Source: Hymenopellis radicata (Eukaryota > Basidiomycota > Agaricomycetes > Agaricales > Physalacriaceae). Taken from it: 64,000 nucleotides of DNA. Location: contig JADNRX010000005.1 of assembly GCA_015501595.1 (NCBI GenBank), positions 310,001-374,000 on the forward strand, written 5' to 3'. Below the pieces are notes generated by a model that was not told the DNA's origin, searched no databases, and was given only the letters and a program-made list of their open reading frames with translations. The translations under genes were made by a program, and so were the position numbers. Shown here piece after piece: positions 23,507 to 34,904 of this stretch (the stretch's first letter is position 1; each line of letters starts with the position of its first letter).

Positions 23507-24878
23507 TTAATCGGTCTCGTCTAAACGTGTCCTGTCCTCAGATATCGACGGAGGTGCTGAAGGTACCTCATGCCCTGCCGTAAAGTCCTCAATGCGCAGC
23601 GGACGCAAAGAGAATCCCTGGAAAGGGATGAATTATGTTTGAAAAACGTTCTTTAGAGAGGCCCTACCTCAAGTTGGGCTTTCGCCATCACACTTTCTTG
23701 GCCTGCATGTTCACGCAGATACTCCCTGACGGGGACCATAGCGGCGTTTCGACAAAGTTCTTTCAGGTCAGAGCCAGAAAGGTTGTCTGTTGCCGCCGCT
23801 AGCAGGCTCCAAGGGAAATCAGGTTCAAGCTTGGTCTCTTCCAGCATCTGCTGAACAGTCAGTGGTTTGTCCTCGCGAAAGAATTGGCATACCAATTTGA
23901 GGATGTTGAGTCGTTCTTCCTTCCCAGGCATAGGGACAGCAAAGCGTTTGGGCATACGCCGCAAAAATGCGGCATCGATATCGGTGGGGCGGTTAGTGGC
24001 TCCCATGACGATTATGCGTTCGTTGACGCCCGTGAGTCCATCCCAAAGAGTCATAAACTCAGCCTTCATCATAGCAGTCACTTCGTGGTCGCTGGAAGCT
24101 CGTTCCCTCAAGAAGGAATCGATCTCGTCAATGAAGATGATGCTGGGTTGCGTTTTCTTGGCAAGGCTGAACATCCCATTGACGAGTTTATTTGAGTCAC
24201 CGAACCATTTGCTTGTGAGCACAGACGCCGAGATGTTGATAAAGGTTGCTCCTGATTCTTTGGCCATCGCTTTGGCAAGCATGGTTTTGCCGCATCCGGG
24301 AGGGCCATATAGTAGTATCCCCTTGGGAGGACCAAGAAGAGCCGACGTCGATGAGAACAGACCGGGATAGAGCAAGGGATATATGACAGATTCGCGCAGA
24401 GAGGATACAATTGTTTCCAGACCACCGATATCCGAGAATCGGACGTTGATTTCGTCGGGATGTATGACTTCGTTTGCGATTTGCACTGCATTGTGGTGAG
24501 TAGAAATATAGAGTCCATGAGGGTCAGACGTACATTCAAAGTCATCGAGTTCAAGCGAGCTGTGTCCAAGCTTCTTCAGGGCCTCCAGCGGCTTCCCGGA
24601 GACCTTTGTCTTTTTGTTGGTTCCTGCATACGAGTCCCAGACCCACTAAGTATGAGATGAAGCCAGGATACAGCATGAGGTCACAGAGGCTTACACGTAG
24701 TGTGTAGTAGGCGGCCACCTAGGCGACGCGCGTCAACGAAATGGAAGATAACAGAGAGTTGGGCAACGTACTTGTGACGCCACGAACACGGCGGCTGCAT
24801 TGTCGTCAGCGTCGAGCACGACGGCGGCAAAGACTACTCACCGTCGAATATCATCCGCCTGTTTGATTCGGCAGTCAT
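23507..24878 (-). CDS. MSP1: Msp1/ATAD1 AAA ATPase of the mitochondrial outer membrane
   Basis: Msp1 extracts mislocalised tail-anchored proteins from the mitochondrial outer membrane. The N-terminus is built from small exons: MTAESNRRMIFDA (start 24878), then 23 nt and 24 nt exons giving AAVFVASQVAAYYTLRW, the membrane anchor. It goes on WDSYAGTNKKTK and LKKLGHSSLELDDFE. The AAA domain has the Msp1 linker FSDIGGLETI, Walker A GPPGCGKTMLAKA, pore loop KWFGDSNKLV, Walker B IIFIDEIDSFL, sensor MGATNRPTDID and arginine finger FLRRMPKRF. The C-terminus spliced after MAKAQLE ends RTRLDETD at TAA 23507-23509. No frameshift is needed. It is divergent to the L1-domain gene, 141 bp between starts. Confidence 0.93.
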
Positions 24879-25019
24879 CGCGGGCGACAACTGAGAGCTG
24901 GTGGTTCCGGAGTGAATCGCATGTCAACGTTGTCATCCCCTTTTGAATGCCGGTCAAATAGCCGATCGAATTTTCGTTTTTGGAAAAACTTTGGTCTCTC
25001 TCACCCAGCTCTCACCATA

Positions 25020-27102
25020 ATGGCCCCCGTCGAGCTCATCGATTTCCGCGTCACAGTAGACCAGTGCAAGCTTGCAATCAAGGCCTTGCACGAGTTCCAG
25101 TCCAAAAAAGATGCACAACTCGCTGAATCTGAACTTTTGCCGGGCAAAGAGCAAACCATCTGGCTCAATGTTGCTGTCAAAAAGATTTCCGCTGAGAAAA
25201 AGCTCATGCCAGTCAGAATGTCTGTTTCTTTCGTCTTCAGTAACTCAATCGCCGCTTACATCAATGATAGACCCATTGTACATCCACTTATCGACCCACG
25301 GACAACCGGCGTCTGTCTGATCACAAAGGACCCCCAGCGCGACTACAAGGATCTTTTGGAGGACAAGGGCATAAAATTCGTTTCGAGGGTCATCGGCATC
25401 TCCAAGCTCAAGGGCAAGTTCAAGCCGTTCGAGGCGCGGAGACTGCTATTGAAGGAGCATGGATTGTTCTTGGCCGACGACAGAGTTATTCCATTACTGC
25501 CCAAACTTCTCGGCGAAAAGTGGTTCCAGGCAAAAAAGTTCGTGGGTCAAGCACATGTCAAGTCAGATTTTGATTGTTTTCGAACAGGCAACCAATCCCG
25601 GTGACCCTAACGCGAAAGGACTTGAAGAAGGAGCTCGAATACGCCATCTCATCGACGTATATGAACCAAAATCGCGGTACAAACACGTGAGTATATCCAT
25701 GTCTTGTTGATTCCCTATTCTTATACGTCTGTAGCGCCATCAAAATCGGTACAATAACGCACACGCCAGAACAAGTTCTTGCAAACCTCAAAACTGCACT
25801 TCCCGTGATCGCTCAGCGCATAAAAGGTGGCTGGGACAACATCCAAGCCTCACCCTCAAAACGAACACCAGCGTGGCCCTCCCAATATGGAGCTGTTCTT
25901 TGGACGACAAGGAAGTTGGTCGATTCGCGCTCGAGACGTCTCAAGGAGATGCGGAACCCGCAAAGAAACGAAAGCGGGAAGAGGATGAGAAAAAGGCAAG
26001 TTTCATGCATTATGTCGCCGTTATGTTGCATGCTTATTACGTAGTCGGTCAAGGCTGTAGAAAAGGTTCAGGCTGTTGACGAGACGCCAAAGAAAAAGGC
26101 GAAAACGGTTGAAGCCGCTCCTGCTGCCAAAAAGGACAAGCCCACTAAAAAGACGTCCGTCTCTGAGCCTGCTCCCATGGTCGTGGATGAACCTGTGACT
26201 GAGACTTCTACTCCAAAAGAGAAGAAGAGGAAAGGCAAGAAATCTGAAGCGGCGCCGACGGACGAGCCCATGAATGTTGACAAGCCAGCACCCTCGAAGA
26301 AAGAGAAGATCGAAGGACACTGGTGATGTTGCCACCAAAACGGATGCACCGAAGGAGTCTGGCAAGACGAGATCGTCCAAACGCAAAAGTCTTGTCGCTG
26401 AAGATGCAGTTGCGCCTGCCGCTGAGGAAGTACGTCTTTTTATCGATCCCATGTTCTCGCATGTTGACAACGAACGTCTAGCCGTCGGTGCCGGAGACTA
26501 AGAAATCGGGCAAGAAAACACAGAAGCACGTAAGTTGTGGTTTCGGTTGTAAATAACTGATATCAAGCATCGATACAGGCTACCGAATCACCAGCAAAAG
26601 CCGACGCCCGATCCAAAGAGGTATGATTAGCGATGCCAATCTAGCATCCAGACTGACTATTCACGAAGGCCGTCGAAACCCCCGTGAAAACTGCTGAGGG
26701 TAAGAAGAAGAAGGAGAAGAAGGTATAATGTCTCGAGCATTTGTGAGCTCTCTGCTTACTATGGCTCTAGATTTCGGATTCGCCGACCAAGCCAACACAA
26801 GCCAAATCTGACTTGGTAGGTGCACTTCATTCAAGTCGAGATGCAATGCTAAAGCGTCGTAGCCTGTTACCGCGACCGATGTTCCTGCGGCGTCAGGCAA
26901 GAAGGAGAAGAAGAAAGAGAAGAAGAAGGAAACGGATCCGAAGGCGGACGTGGTTGCAGACAAAGGAGATGTTACCGCAGAGGAGATGAAGCAGAAGAAG
27001 AGTGGTGCGCCCGGAGAGAAGAAAAAGGAGAAAGTTGCCAAGTCCAAGACCGGAAAGGGCGCCAAGGAGAGTCTGCTTGGGAAGAAGGGTCTGACGCGTT
27101 AA
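25020..27102 (+). CDS. Ribosomal L1-domain ribosome-biogenesis protein (Cic1/Utp30/RSL1D1-like), with two apparent frameshifts
   Basis: The first 270 residues form an L1 fold: MAPVELIDFRVTVDQCKLAI, then LPGKEQTIWLNVAVKKIS, HPLIDPRTTGVCLITKDPQ and KQPIPVTLTRKDLKKELEYA, as in nucleolar Cic1/Utp30/RSL1D1. A long Lys/Glu-rich tail follows, cut into a series of short phase-0 exons, ending at TAA 27100-27102. A 51-nt in-frame intron (25220-25270, GTCTGT...GATAG) should be removed so that PVRIPIVHPL is read. One GC-AG intron lies at 25996-26044. Near 25846 and 26306 one base seems lost (restoring NIQSLTLKTN and KKEKRSKDTG). Whether it is the Cic1 or the Utp30 orthologue cannot be told from sequence alone. 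Confidence 0.82.
25996..26044 (+). other. GC-AG intron in the L1-domain gene
   Basis: The exon ends GAGAAAAAG and the intron begins GCAAGT, the consensus GC donor, ending TTACGTAG. Splicing joins REEDEKK to SVKAVEKVQA in frame; read-through gives an early stop. Confidence 0.65.
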
Positions 27103-27225
27103 ACATTCTGTCCGTGCGGCTATGGCGCCTCATTATCTCATCTAAGTATCATTGTCTATATGTGACTTTACGACGACAGCAAGTACATGCTTCTAATCCC
27201 AATACGCGAAGTTGTTCGGTGGACA

Positions 27226-28941
27226 TCATATTTGAAGCCACATCGACCAGTGTCTGCGCTCTTCATCCGTACCTTCGAAGACCCAATTGACCTGGCGTAT
27301 CTCGCTGAAGCCTTCTTTCTCATCTGGTGGTTCATAGTTAGCCTTGAACCCGGAAAACGCCAGGTATGGGAGTAGCTCTCGCGACTGCTGTGGAAGACGG
27401 TTAATATGAAAGAGGATAGTGGCAGCGGGGAGGTACTTCAGTCGACGAAAGGGATGGCGGACGATTGAAAGCTCGGTAAAGATTGTTATGCCATGCCAAT
27501 TCTGCAGAGCCGGTGAATGAGAAACACCTAATTCGCTCGTCAACGAGAAGTATCAACAATGTACTGATCTTAACACACCGTACGGGAACATCGTGGTCTT
27601 TGGCAAGGTCTACGTAGTATTTGCGTGTCGAAGCATCGCGATTTGTGTTGTCTGGGGCGTGTTTCACGGTTATGAAGGTGATCGCTCAACTGAGAACTTT
27701 ACCTATAACGACACTCTTGCCCTCCTTAAGAGCTGCCTTCGCTGCACTGATGCACTTTGGTCGTGACCCAAGAGTATCTTGATTCACATGGACATATCCA
27801 GAGGGCGCAAAATGCTTGCCGTAGAAGGAGGACTTTCCAAGGCAAGGATAACCGACAAAGACAACAACCTCTTGATGAGGCGGATCCGGAAGAAGTGGTG
27901 TCGATGTCGGCAACAGCAACGGCACTATCTGACCGTCAGTGTATGTAAGAGATGAATAAGGTTCTTACAAGTTGGGAGACTTGAGACGTTGAATCCGTCG
28001 AGAACGTAGTCAGCGTGTGCAGGGAGGCTAAGAAAATATTCCTGTCCTTGTTATAAGAAAATACTAAGAGTATTGAAGAATAATATTATACCTCAGGAGT
28101 ATAGAAAGGGAGCCCGAGGTTTAGAGCCCATTTCCGGTCTGTTGAAGCAAAGTCCTTGTCCTTGGGACCATATCTTCGTCCAGCTGCGTCACCGACAAAG
28201 AAGGACTGTGTTTTGTCTGAGAAATTCCCTTGAGCAAGATGATCCACGCGAAATGTAGACCTCACCGATTACAACGCTTTTGTCTGAAAATATGCGCTCG
28301 AGTTCGTTCCACATGCCCGGGTTCGGTTTTCGGAATTCATCTTTACCAGTTGCAGAAAACAGGTAGAAGGGAAGATCGGGGAGCTGGCGGTCAGTCAGAC
28401 AGAGATACGAAAAGTTGAAGAGATCGTACTGAATCTGAAAAGGTTTGTATTTTCTGTTTCCATGTCGCGAGAGCAGCTGGTTTGAGGGCCTGATTCGATA
28501 TTATGACGATAGAGTATCTTCAAGACAGTCAACGCCAGACACCGAGACAGCGAGGATGGTCACCCTTCGTCATGCAGGCTTTGAAGCTTTTGTGGAACAG
28601 AGGGCCTCCACCATTCGATGCTGTCAGCCTTTGTCTTTCCCTTGCCTTTGCCAAAGCTGGATTTGATTAATGTACCATCCAGATCAAAAGCAGCGACTTT
28701 CGGACGCGCAGAAGGAGAGAGATTTAGCCCAAACAAGCAAGAGGCCTTTCTGCCCAAGGACTTGTGCCACATGAACGCGGAATTGGACGCGACGGCTTTC
28801 TCTTTCGAGAAGAATGGATGAACTAGAGAGTTGTCTGTCAGTAACGTTCGTTAAGACAGACCATGACGCGCTTTTCTGGATTTTGTTCGCGTCTGGAGCC
28901 TCTGTGTCGGGAGCAGGTCGCTTCTTGCTGGGCGTGGTCAT
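27226..28941 (-). CDS. PNK1: Polynucleotide kinase 3'-phosphatase (PNKP/Pnk1)
   Basis: A DNA-repair enzyme that turns 3'-phosphate/5'-hydroxyl ends into ligatable ends. It starts [15 protein letters not shown], with no FHA domain, as in fission yeast Pnk1. The HAD phosphatase has [31 protein letters not shown] and FFVGDAAGR. The kinase half has a P-loop [16 protein letters not shown] (GxxxxGKS kept), VNQDTLGS and [16 protein letters not shown]. The C-terminus reads [17 protein letters not shown], then after an intron [14 protein letters not shown] and [20 protein letters not shown] to TGA 27226-27228. Introns restore all frames without added bases. The start codon is only 37 bp from an upstream in-frame ATG of the divergent ADP-ribose hydrolase gene. 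Confidence 0.93.
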
Positions 28942-28978
28942 GACGAATCAGGGCAAAGACAATTTGTGGCTGTGCGAC

Positions 28979-30031
28979 ATGTGCATGCTTAGTCGTAAAC
29001 TAGCATCGTCGTTACCGTTAGCCGTTCGTCTATCTCACAGACTGTCGACCATGTCCCAAACACCCAAAGTCGTCTCTTCGACGGAAATGTCGGCCGCTGA
29101 GGCAAGGTGGGTTTGATCTGTGGTTATATACTCCAATCTCACCCCCCTGAACAGGTGGATTACTCTCAAGAAGATTAAATACACGGATGCCAACGGTTCC
29201 GAGGTCGCCTCCTGTAGTGTGTACTCTTGAAACCTGTCTAAGCCTTTATAGCGCGTCTGGGAATGCGCAGAGCGAAAGACACGCAAATCTACTGGCGTCG
29301 ATGGTGAGTAACAGCGTCGTTGAGGCCGGGCACATAATAATTCCCTTCCCAGCTGTGGCCATCTTCGCAATGATTAGATCGAAAACAAATGCCTTTCCGC
29401 TGTCAACTGTCGTTATCGAGCAATATAGACCACCCATCGATGCCTTCATCATCGGTGCGTCTTCATTCATTACGACGCGAAACCCCCACTCAACTGTTGA
29501 ATTAGAACTTCCAGCAGGACTTATTGACGAAAATGAAACTCCGGAAGAGACAGCTATCCGTGAATTAGAAGAGGAAACTGTGAGATCATTTCCTGTGCAC
29601 AAGTCGCGACTTGTCGACCTTGTATATTTAGGGATATAAAGCGGATCGCGTCGTTGAATCGTCGCCCGTTGTAGTTAGTGATCCTGGTGAGCTTTCCTCT
29701 GTACATATACGAACAAGATGCTTACTGTTATGAAGGCATGACGAATGCCAATATGAAGCTTGTCGTCCTAAACGTCACGTTGGAGGACAAAATGGAGACG
29801 CCTGAGCCCAAGTTGGAAGCAGGCGAATTTATCGTGCAACGTGTCGTCGCATTGGATCAGCTAGATACAGAGTTGAAAGGTTAGTGGGTTAGAGTTTCTC
29901 ATACGACTCGTACGCTTAACACTACGGCAGCGTACGCTGAACGTGGATTTGTTGTGGATGCTCGTCTGTCTCATTTTGCGACTGGTTATGAGATGGCAAA
30001 ACGAGTACAGGCCGGAGAGTTCAGGCTCTAG
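28979..30031 (+). CDS. YSA1: ADP-ribose pyrophosphatase (Nudix, YSA1/NUDT5 type)
   Basis: This Nudix hydrolase cleaves ADP-ribose to AMP and ribose-5-phosphate. The Nudix box reads AGLIDENETPEETAIREL-EEETGY, split by an intron before the final GY, with all key Gly, Glu and Arg residues. Upstream exons give ARWITLKKIKYTDANGSE, then RVWECAERKTRKSTGVD and VVIEQYRPPIDAF. Downstream come MTNANMKLVVLNV, then LEAGEFIVQRVV and ARLSHFATGYEMAKRVQ to TAG 30029-30031. Two starts are possible: 29051 (MSQTPKVVSS, cytosolic) or 28979, which adds 24 residues rich in Arg, Leu and Ser with no acid (MCMLSRKLASSLPLAVRLSH), like a mitochondrial presequence. I list the longer form. Confidence 0.88.
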
Positions 30032-30153
30032 ATGTAATTGTGCAGTACCTTGCGTAGTGGTAGAAGCTGTTGATCGTTGTTTGTCGGAATTACTTTGCCT
30101 GCCTACCAAAAATTCGCGAGCTGCATCTGTCCATTCCCGACTTGTTCCCGACC

Positions 30154-31390
30154 ATGCTTCGCGGTGCCGCTACAGTCGGCAGGCGACGACCAACAGGCAA
30201 AGGAAAAGCCGCCCTCTCGATACCCAAGCCTCAGGGACTAAGGGCAGGTACACCAAAGTGGACACGACCGCTACCTTTGGGTGTTCTTCCGGCTTATGAC
30301 GAGGCCTTGAAGCTCATACACCGCGACGCTGCTAAGCTGAAAAGCGAGGCTGTTGCTGCAAGAAAGGAGATCAACAAGGCGGTCAAAGCGCTCCCCAAGC
30401 TTGCCGTAGAAGAGAGGAAGGAGAAGGAACAAGAGCTCGAACAGCTCCGCCAGAAGCATAGGATCATAGCAGTACAGAGCCAGGTCAATCTGCCAGACGT
30501 TCGATGGGCATGTCAACGTGGACTATGTGCGTTTTTCTTCTTAACGGCGTATGAACGTTTCTCATGTGTTGTTAGATGACATGGGAAATGTGGCCCACCG
30601 GCATCTTCGAGAACAGAAATGGTGTGGAGAAGGCAAACTGGACCTTTTGGTGAGTACTAGGTACTTATGTTCGCGTGGTATAGACCGCTTAATGGAATGA
30701 TAGATGGAACGAATTCATCAACTGAAGATTATCCCAGACGTGCTCCCAGACCTACGTCCCACCGTTGACGTGACTCTCACTATACGTCCCCGGCCCAGTG
30801 TCGACGACTATCGTCCGGTTTCTATTGAACCAGGCTCGTTTGTTACTCCCAAGACGACTCGCAGGCCGCCACAGGTCCGGGCGACTCCCTTCCACACGGA
30901 CACGCGCCTGTACACGATGCTTCTTGTTGACTCGGACGTGCCAGATGAGGTTAACGAGACATACACGACGTATCTCCACTGGATGTGCCCCAACGTCCCT
31001 CTTAACGCGTTCAACCGTGGCCCGATCAAGGGCTTGAATACACATACTACCTACGTCCAGCCTCATCCTCCCCAAGGAACCAAGTATCACCGGTACACAC
31101 TGTTGTTGCTTCCTCAGCCAGCAATCAGCGACTATTCGCTGAACACTGAGGGCGAGGCTGGTTACAAGAAAGTAACGAGCCGTCATCTGGATATTCCCGT
31201 CGTTCCCAAAGACCAAAGAAAGGGATTCGACGTACGGGCGTTTGCCAAACAATGGGAGCTGAATGGACGTAACGGTGGAGGCGCGCATATATGGAGAGCA
31301 GTTTGGGATTCATCGGTGGACGCGTTCTACAAGTCCTTGGGTGAGGTGCCCCGAGATACGGACCACCCAAGCGGTTCGACCCGTACGTAG
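30154..31390 (+). CDS. MRPL35: Mitochondrial large-subunit ribosomal protein mL38 (PEBP-like)
   Basis: A mitoribosomal protein with a phosphatidylethanolamine-binding-protein fold, called MRPL35 in yeast and MRPL38 in animals. Exon 1 starts MLRGAATVGRRRPTGKGK and holds a helical, Lys/Glu-rich segment. Spliced exons then give YDMGNVAHRHLREQKW, a heme-like mL38 helix region, and MERIHQLKIIPDVLPDLRPT. The PEBP fold is seen in LYTMLLVDSDVPDEVNETYT, then YLHWMCPNVPL and GTKYHRYTLLLLPQP, and the end is DAFYKSLGEVPRDTDHP near the TAG 31388-31390. Three exons, with GT-AG junctions and no frameshift. The basic N-terminus fits mitochondrial import. A stand-alone PEBP is less likely because of the N-terminal extension. 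Confidence 0.85.
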
Positions 31391-31455
31391 AGATTAAGCA
31401 GCGTCAAAAGTATCATAATGTCTAGTCTACCGTTATTTTATTGCGTTCGCTAGGA

Positions 31456-31463
31456 TTAGGGTT
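31456..31463 (+). promoter_or_regulatory. Telobox motif upstream of the CSL gene
   Basis: TTAGGGTT lies about 87 bp before the CSL start codon, the same core as in the PGK1 and NUP37-like gene leaders. Confidence 0.35.
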
Positions 31464-31549
31464 GCAAGTGTTCGGGGTCCGTCCGTGTACCGATATAAAA
31501 AAGGCAGTTCTCCCACGGCCCAGCGTGGCTCTGCTCCCACGCCGTCTAT

Positions 31550-33494
31550 ATGAGCAGCGACATCTTTCTCGACACTCTCCATCCCCCCTTCATGGACCCG
31601 GCTATCCTCAATCCTGCCGAGCCGCCGCCGCCGCCAGACCCTGCTCCCAACGACGAGCCCGACGTCGATAAAGAGCCCGCGTCGTCGTCAGGAAAGCGCA
31701 AACTTGACGACGATGAGACGCCTGACCCGCATTCCAAGATTCGCCGTATTGTACGCGACCATGTCTCGCACGACCCATCGCGCGTTATGCCAATGACCAC
31801 CATCATCTGCCTTCACGCTGCCGTTGCCCAGAAGAGCTATGGCAACGAGAAACGCTTCCTTTGTCCACCACCAGTTGTTCATATCGAAGGCCCTGTCTGG
31901 CAGATGCGCTCACAGCACCTCTCCATGGCCGTCGTCTCAGAAACTGGGGAGCGCTCATTCGAGCAAAAGGCCCCTCTTGATAACAATATGACATCCAGCT
32001 TCAAGTTCCTTCACGTTACTGGCTCAGCAAAGGCGAAAAGCTTCCAGCTCTCGTTGGACATTGCCGAACCACTTTCTCCATCCCATGCTCCCGACGCGGA
32101 CACTCCGCCAGGTCGTGTCTGGGCCAGCTTCGATTCTGCTCCTGTCACCATCATCTCCAAGCCGTCAAAGAAGACGGCCAAAACACGCAACATCTCTTCG
32201 TGTATTCTTGCCGGTGGCCCCGTGTCTCTTTTCAATCGCATCAACTCGCAGACTGTACGCACAAAATATATGACTATTGATCACACTCAATTGTGTGCAT
32301 CCAATCTCGCTTGGTCTGCTTTCAATGTGAATGTCGTTCGTCGAGGCGCATCGGACCCCAACACCCCGCACGCTGGTGGTAGGTGTCATGTGATGCGAAC
32401 TTTGCGATTCTCACCCTCCCTCTTTTTCCCACAGGCGCGCCAACCCCCGTCACATACGGTAGCGAGATCGTCCTCAGCGACACTCATTCTGGAATCACCA
32501 CGACCCCTCTTATCATCCGCAAGGTAGACAAGGGCAAGGTCTCGCTCGATGATGGTGGACCTGTCAGTCAGATGCAGAAGGTTGCCCTCCAGCGTGTGAA
32601 CGCTGATGGCTCACGGCATTACCTCTCGGCCGCTGGCCCGATTTCGGGAACACCGGGAATCATACCCTCCAACCAGCCTGGGATGGCTTCCCAGGCGGGC
32701 ACACACCCCCTTCTCTTCCAAGCCGCTCGAATCCGAGATGAGGTCAAGGAGGGCATCCACATTCTGTCTGACGAGGTTGATGACTATTTATGTTGGACCA
32801 TTGTTGGCATCTGCAAGTCTTCCCAATCCCCGAAGTCCATGTCACCCGACTAACGATATCTTTAGCTAAATTTCAGTATACCTTCTTCGATGCGTTTGGA
32901 CATAACAATACAATCCCTGAAGTCCCCATCACCCCCTTCCCAACCCTCTTCACTGCGCCTGTCTATCGGCAGGACAAGAACACTGTCGAACTCACGGTTT
33001 CCAATTTCTTTTACGAGGATCCGAAAACACATCAGCAGGTTCCGTTGGATGTGTATCTAGGAAATCTCGGTCCCCTACGACACCGTGTCTATCAGCCTAG
33101 TCCGCCGGGCGTATTGACCTCGGTTGGATTTCTTCCAGGCGCGACGCCTCTCGGTGCAGATGGCATGAGTGGACAGGCGGTCTTGGACACTACTCCGAGG
33201 TATATGCCGCCACAAGGTGTTGTGATGCATACGATTGTTATGGTGGAGATGCCACCGCTGGGAGACGTGTTGAAAGCCTTGGAAGAAGATGCGCTCGAAC
33301 CTACAGCCGAGGCACCTGCTGGGCGAAGTCTACCTTTGCTCTTCATACGCGCGTGCGACGGTGTTGGTTATCACTCTGGGAGGACGATTACTTGCGATAA
33401 CGTGTTTGCTGGATTGACGCCTGATGGGGCTGTCGATACTGGCTGGCTGGAAGGTGGTATGGCCAACCATGGTTGGACACTCAGGGTTATGTAG
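31550..33494 (+). CDS. CSL-family (CBF1/Su(H)/LAG-1) transcription factor
   Basis: CSL proteins bind GTGGGAA-type DNA. Fungi have them but lack Notch. Exon 1 carries an acidic, Pro-rich N-terminus of about 70 residues and then the DNA-binding Rel-like domain: CLHAAVAQKSYGNEKRFLCP, then VVHIEGPVWQM and VSLFNRINSQTVRTKYM, then HTQLCASNLAWSAFNVNV. The second exon holds the beta-trefoil (VTYGSEIVLSDTHSGITTTP, then VSQMQKVALQR). The third exon, after a GC-AG intron at 32813-32865, reads SKFQYTFFDAFGHNN and the C-terminal Rel-like domain, ending GMANHGWTLRVM at TAG 33492-33494. The short N-terminus places it nearer the compact fungal class than the long-tailed one. No frameshift is needed. Confidence 0.9.
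32813..32865 (+). other. GC-AG intron in the CSL gene
   Basis: Exon ends GGCATCT and the intron begins GCAAGT and ends TATCTTTAG. Splicing gives WTIVGI-SKFQYTFFDAF in frame. Reading on in the exon frame meets stop codons, so removal is needed. Confidence 0.75.
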
Positions 33495-33663
33495 GGGGCG
33501 CTTGATATCTGTGTCTTTTCTTGTTTTCGCTATGCTGTCAGTGTACAATATTAAATAACTTAAGCCTGTTGTAGCCTTGAACGAATGTTTAGTGTGGTTC
33601 TTGTTCGGTATGTTCGCTCTAATACAATGAATAGTTTATGCTATCCGTGTACAACAAACTAGT

Positions 33664-34904
33664 CTAGTCTTCAATTTGCATAGGCCCATAGGGTTCTGCT
33701 TTGAAGTAGGACTCGTCAAAATGATGCATTCGTACAAAGCCATCCTCCCCGCCTGATGCATATCCCGTGCCAGCAGGGTGTATGGCAATACTGACAACAG
33801 TAAGCTTTGGAAACAGGACGACGAGTAGAGAACGTACGTGTTAATGGTCCAAAGTGACCCTTGACCCGGCCAACCTCTTCTTCAAAGACCTTGTGCCAAA
33901 ATCGCGTCTCGAACTTGCCCTGGCGCAGGGATGTTGTTGTCACGTTCATGGCGTCCTGTCCGCCACCGAGCAAGACGTAGGGTTTATTGGGGGCAAGTGC
34001 TGCACTGTTTAGCGGTGTTTCTGTGGTGAATGTCTTGACGACCATAAGAGTTTTGGTGTCGTGTATCCGCGCTGATTTGTCTTTGCTACTGGTAATGCAG
34101 TATGTGCGGTCTTTGCTCAGCTGTAAATCGTTGACGACATCTCCATGAGCGCGCTCGTTGTTTTCGATCTCTTCGCCGGTTTTGACGTTGAACAAGGCAA
34201 CTTTACCGGATTCATGACCGGTTATGATAATATTTGGGACGAGGGTGAATGCGCAGACGGTCGCTTTGGAACCAATGGGATTGAACATGTGCGCGGGTTC
34301 TTTTGATTCTGGAAGAACAGTGAGATAAAAAACGACGCGAGCAAGGTAACATACGTTTTGTGCCATCCTCGCGATTGATATTGAAGACGCGAATGGCGCA
34401 TTGGTATCCCATGCGTTGTTCAGTGATGCAGACTACCTGCTTGTCATCGTCGCTAAAAGCTACTCGCTTGACAGCTGTCGGGAACTCCCAAGTGTAGAGA
34501 CATTTTCCGGATTCCACTGCCCACAGCCGTAATGTGTTGTCGGCTGCGCCTGATATCATAAATTTTGACTCTGCTACGGGAAGAGGTCAGTGGAGCGGAA
34601 TGGAAAAGCAGGAAAACGTACAATCGACATCGACAGTCCATACCGTGCCGTTGTTGCCCTCGTATGTGCCGAGACGTTCACCGTTGTGGGAGTACCAGAC
34701 GTTGATAACATTGTCTTTTGAGCAGGAGAATAACAGATCTCCGTCTGCGTTGAACTTGATTTGAGTCAGAGACCGTTCATGGCCTGCGATGGAGTGAGAT
34801 CTTGCAACAAAAGGCGAGTCGTAGTATGCGAACCTTGCAAAAGGATGGTCTCTGTTGAATCGCGTGAGTAACAGATAGATGGAGAAACCAGGAGAGCTTG
34901 CCAT
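33664..34904 (-). CDS. TIF34: Translation initiation factor eIF3 subunit i (Tif34)
   Basis: A seven-bladed WD40 scaffold of eIF3. Motifs in order are [20 protein letters not shown], then [55 protein letters not shown] and [17 protein letters not shown], ending YGPMQIED at TAG 33664-33666. The family starts MRPILLQGHERS. Here the ATG (34902-34904) is an exon by itself, followed by a GC-AG intron (34852-34901, GCAAGC...CAACAG), then AGACCATCCTTTTGCAAG. One base seems missing near 34847, because AGA CCC ATC CTT TTG CAA G would give RPILLQ. It is divergent to PRP16, with start codons 104 bp apart. The identity is certain; only the first exon joint is inferred. Confidence 0.93.
34852..34901 (-). 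other. TIF34: GC-AG intron directly after the eIF3i start codon
   Basis: The start codon is followed at once by GCAAGC, and the intron ends CAACAG. Removing it places the ATG before the family N-terminus RPILLQGHERS. No other ATG can serve this end. Confidence 0.6.

Noticed and set aside
26021..26470. A 149-codon minus-strand frame rich in Phe and Leu.
   Set aside because: It is the complement of the lysine-rich tail exons, where AAG/AAA codons give CTT/TTT.
30752..31288. A 178-codon minus-strand open frame.
   Set aside because: It is antisense to the mL38 exon and has no family motif.
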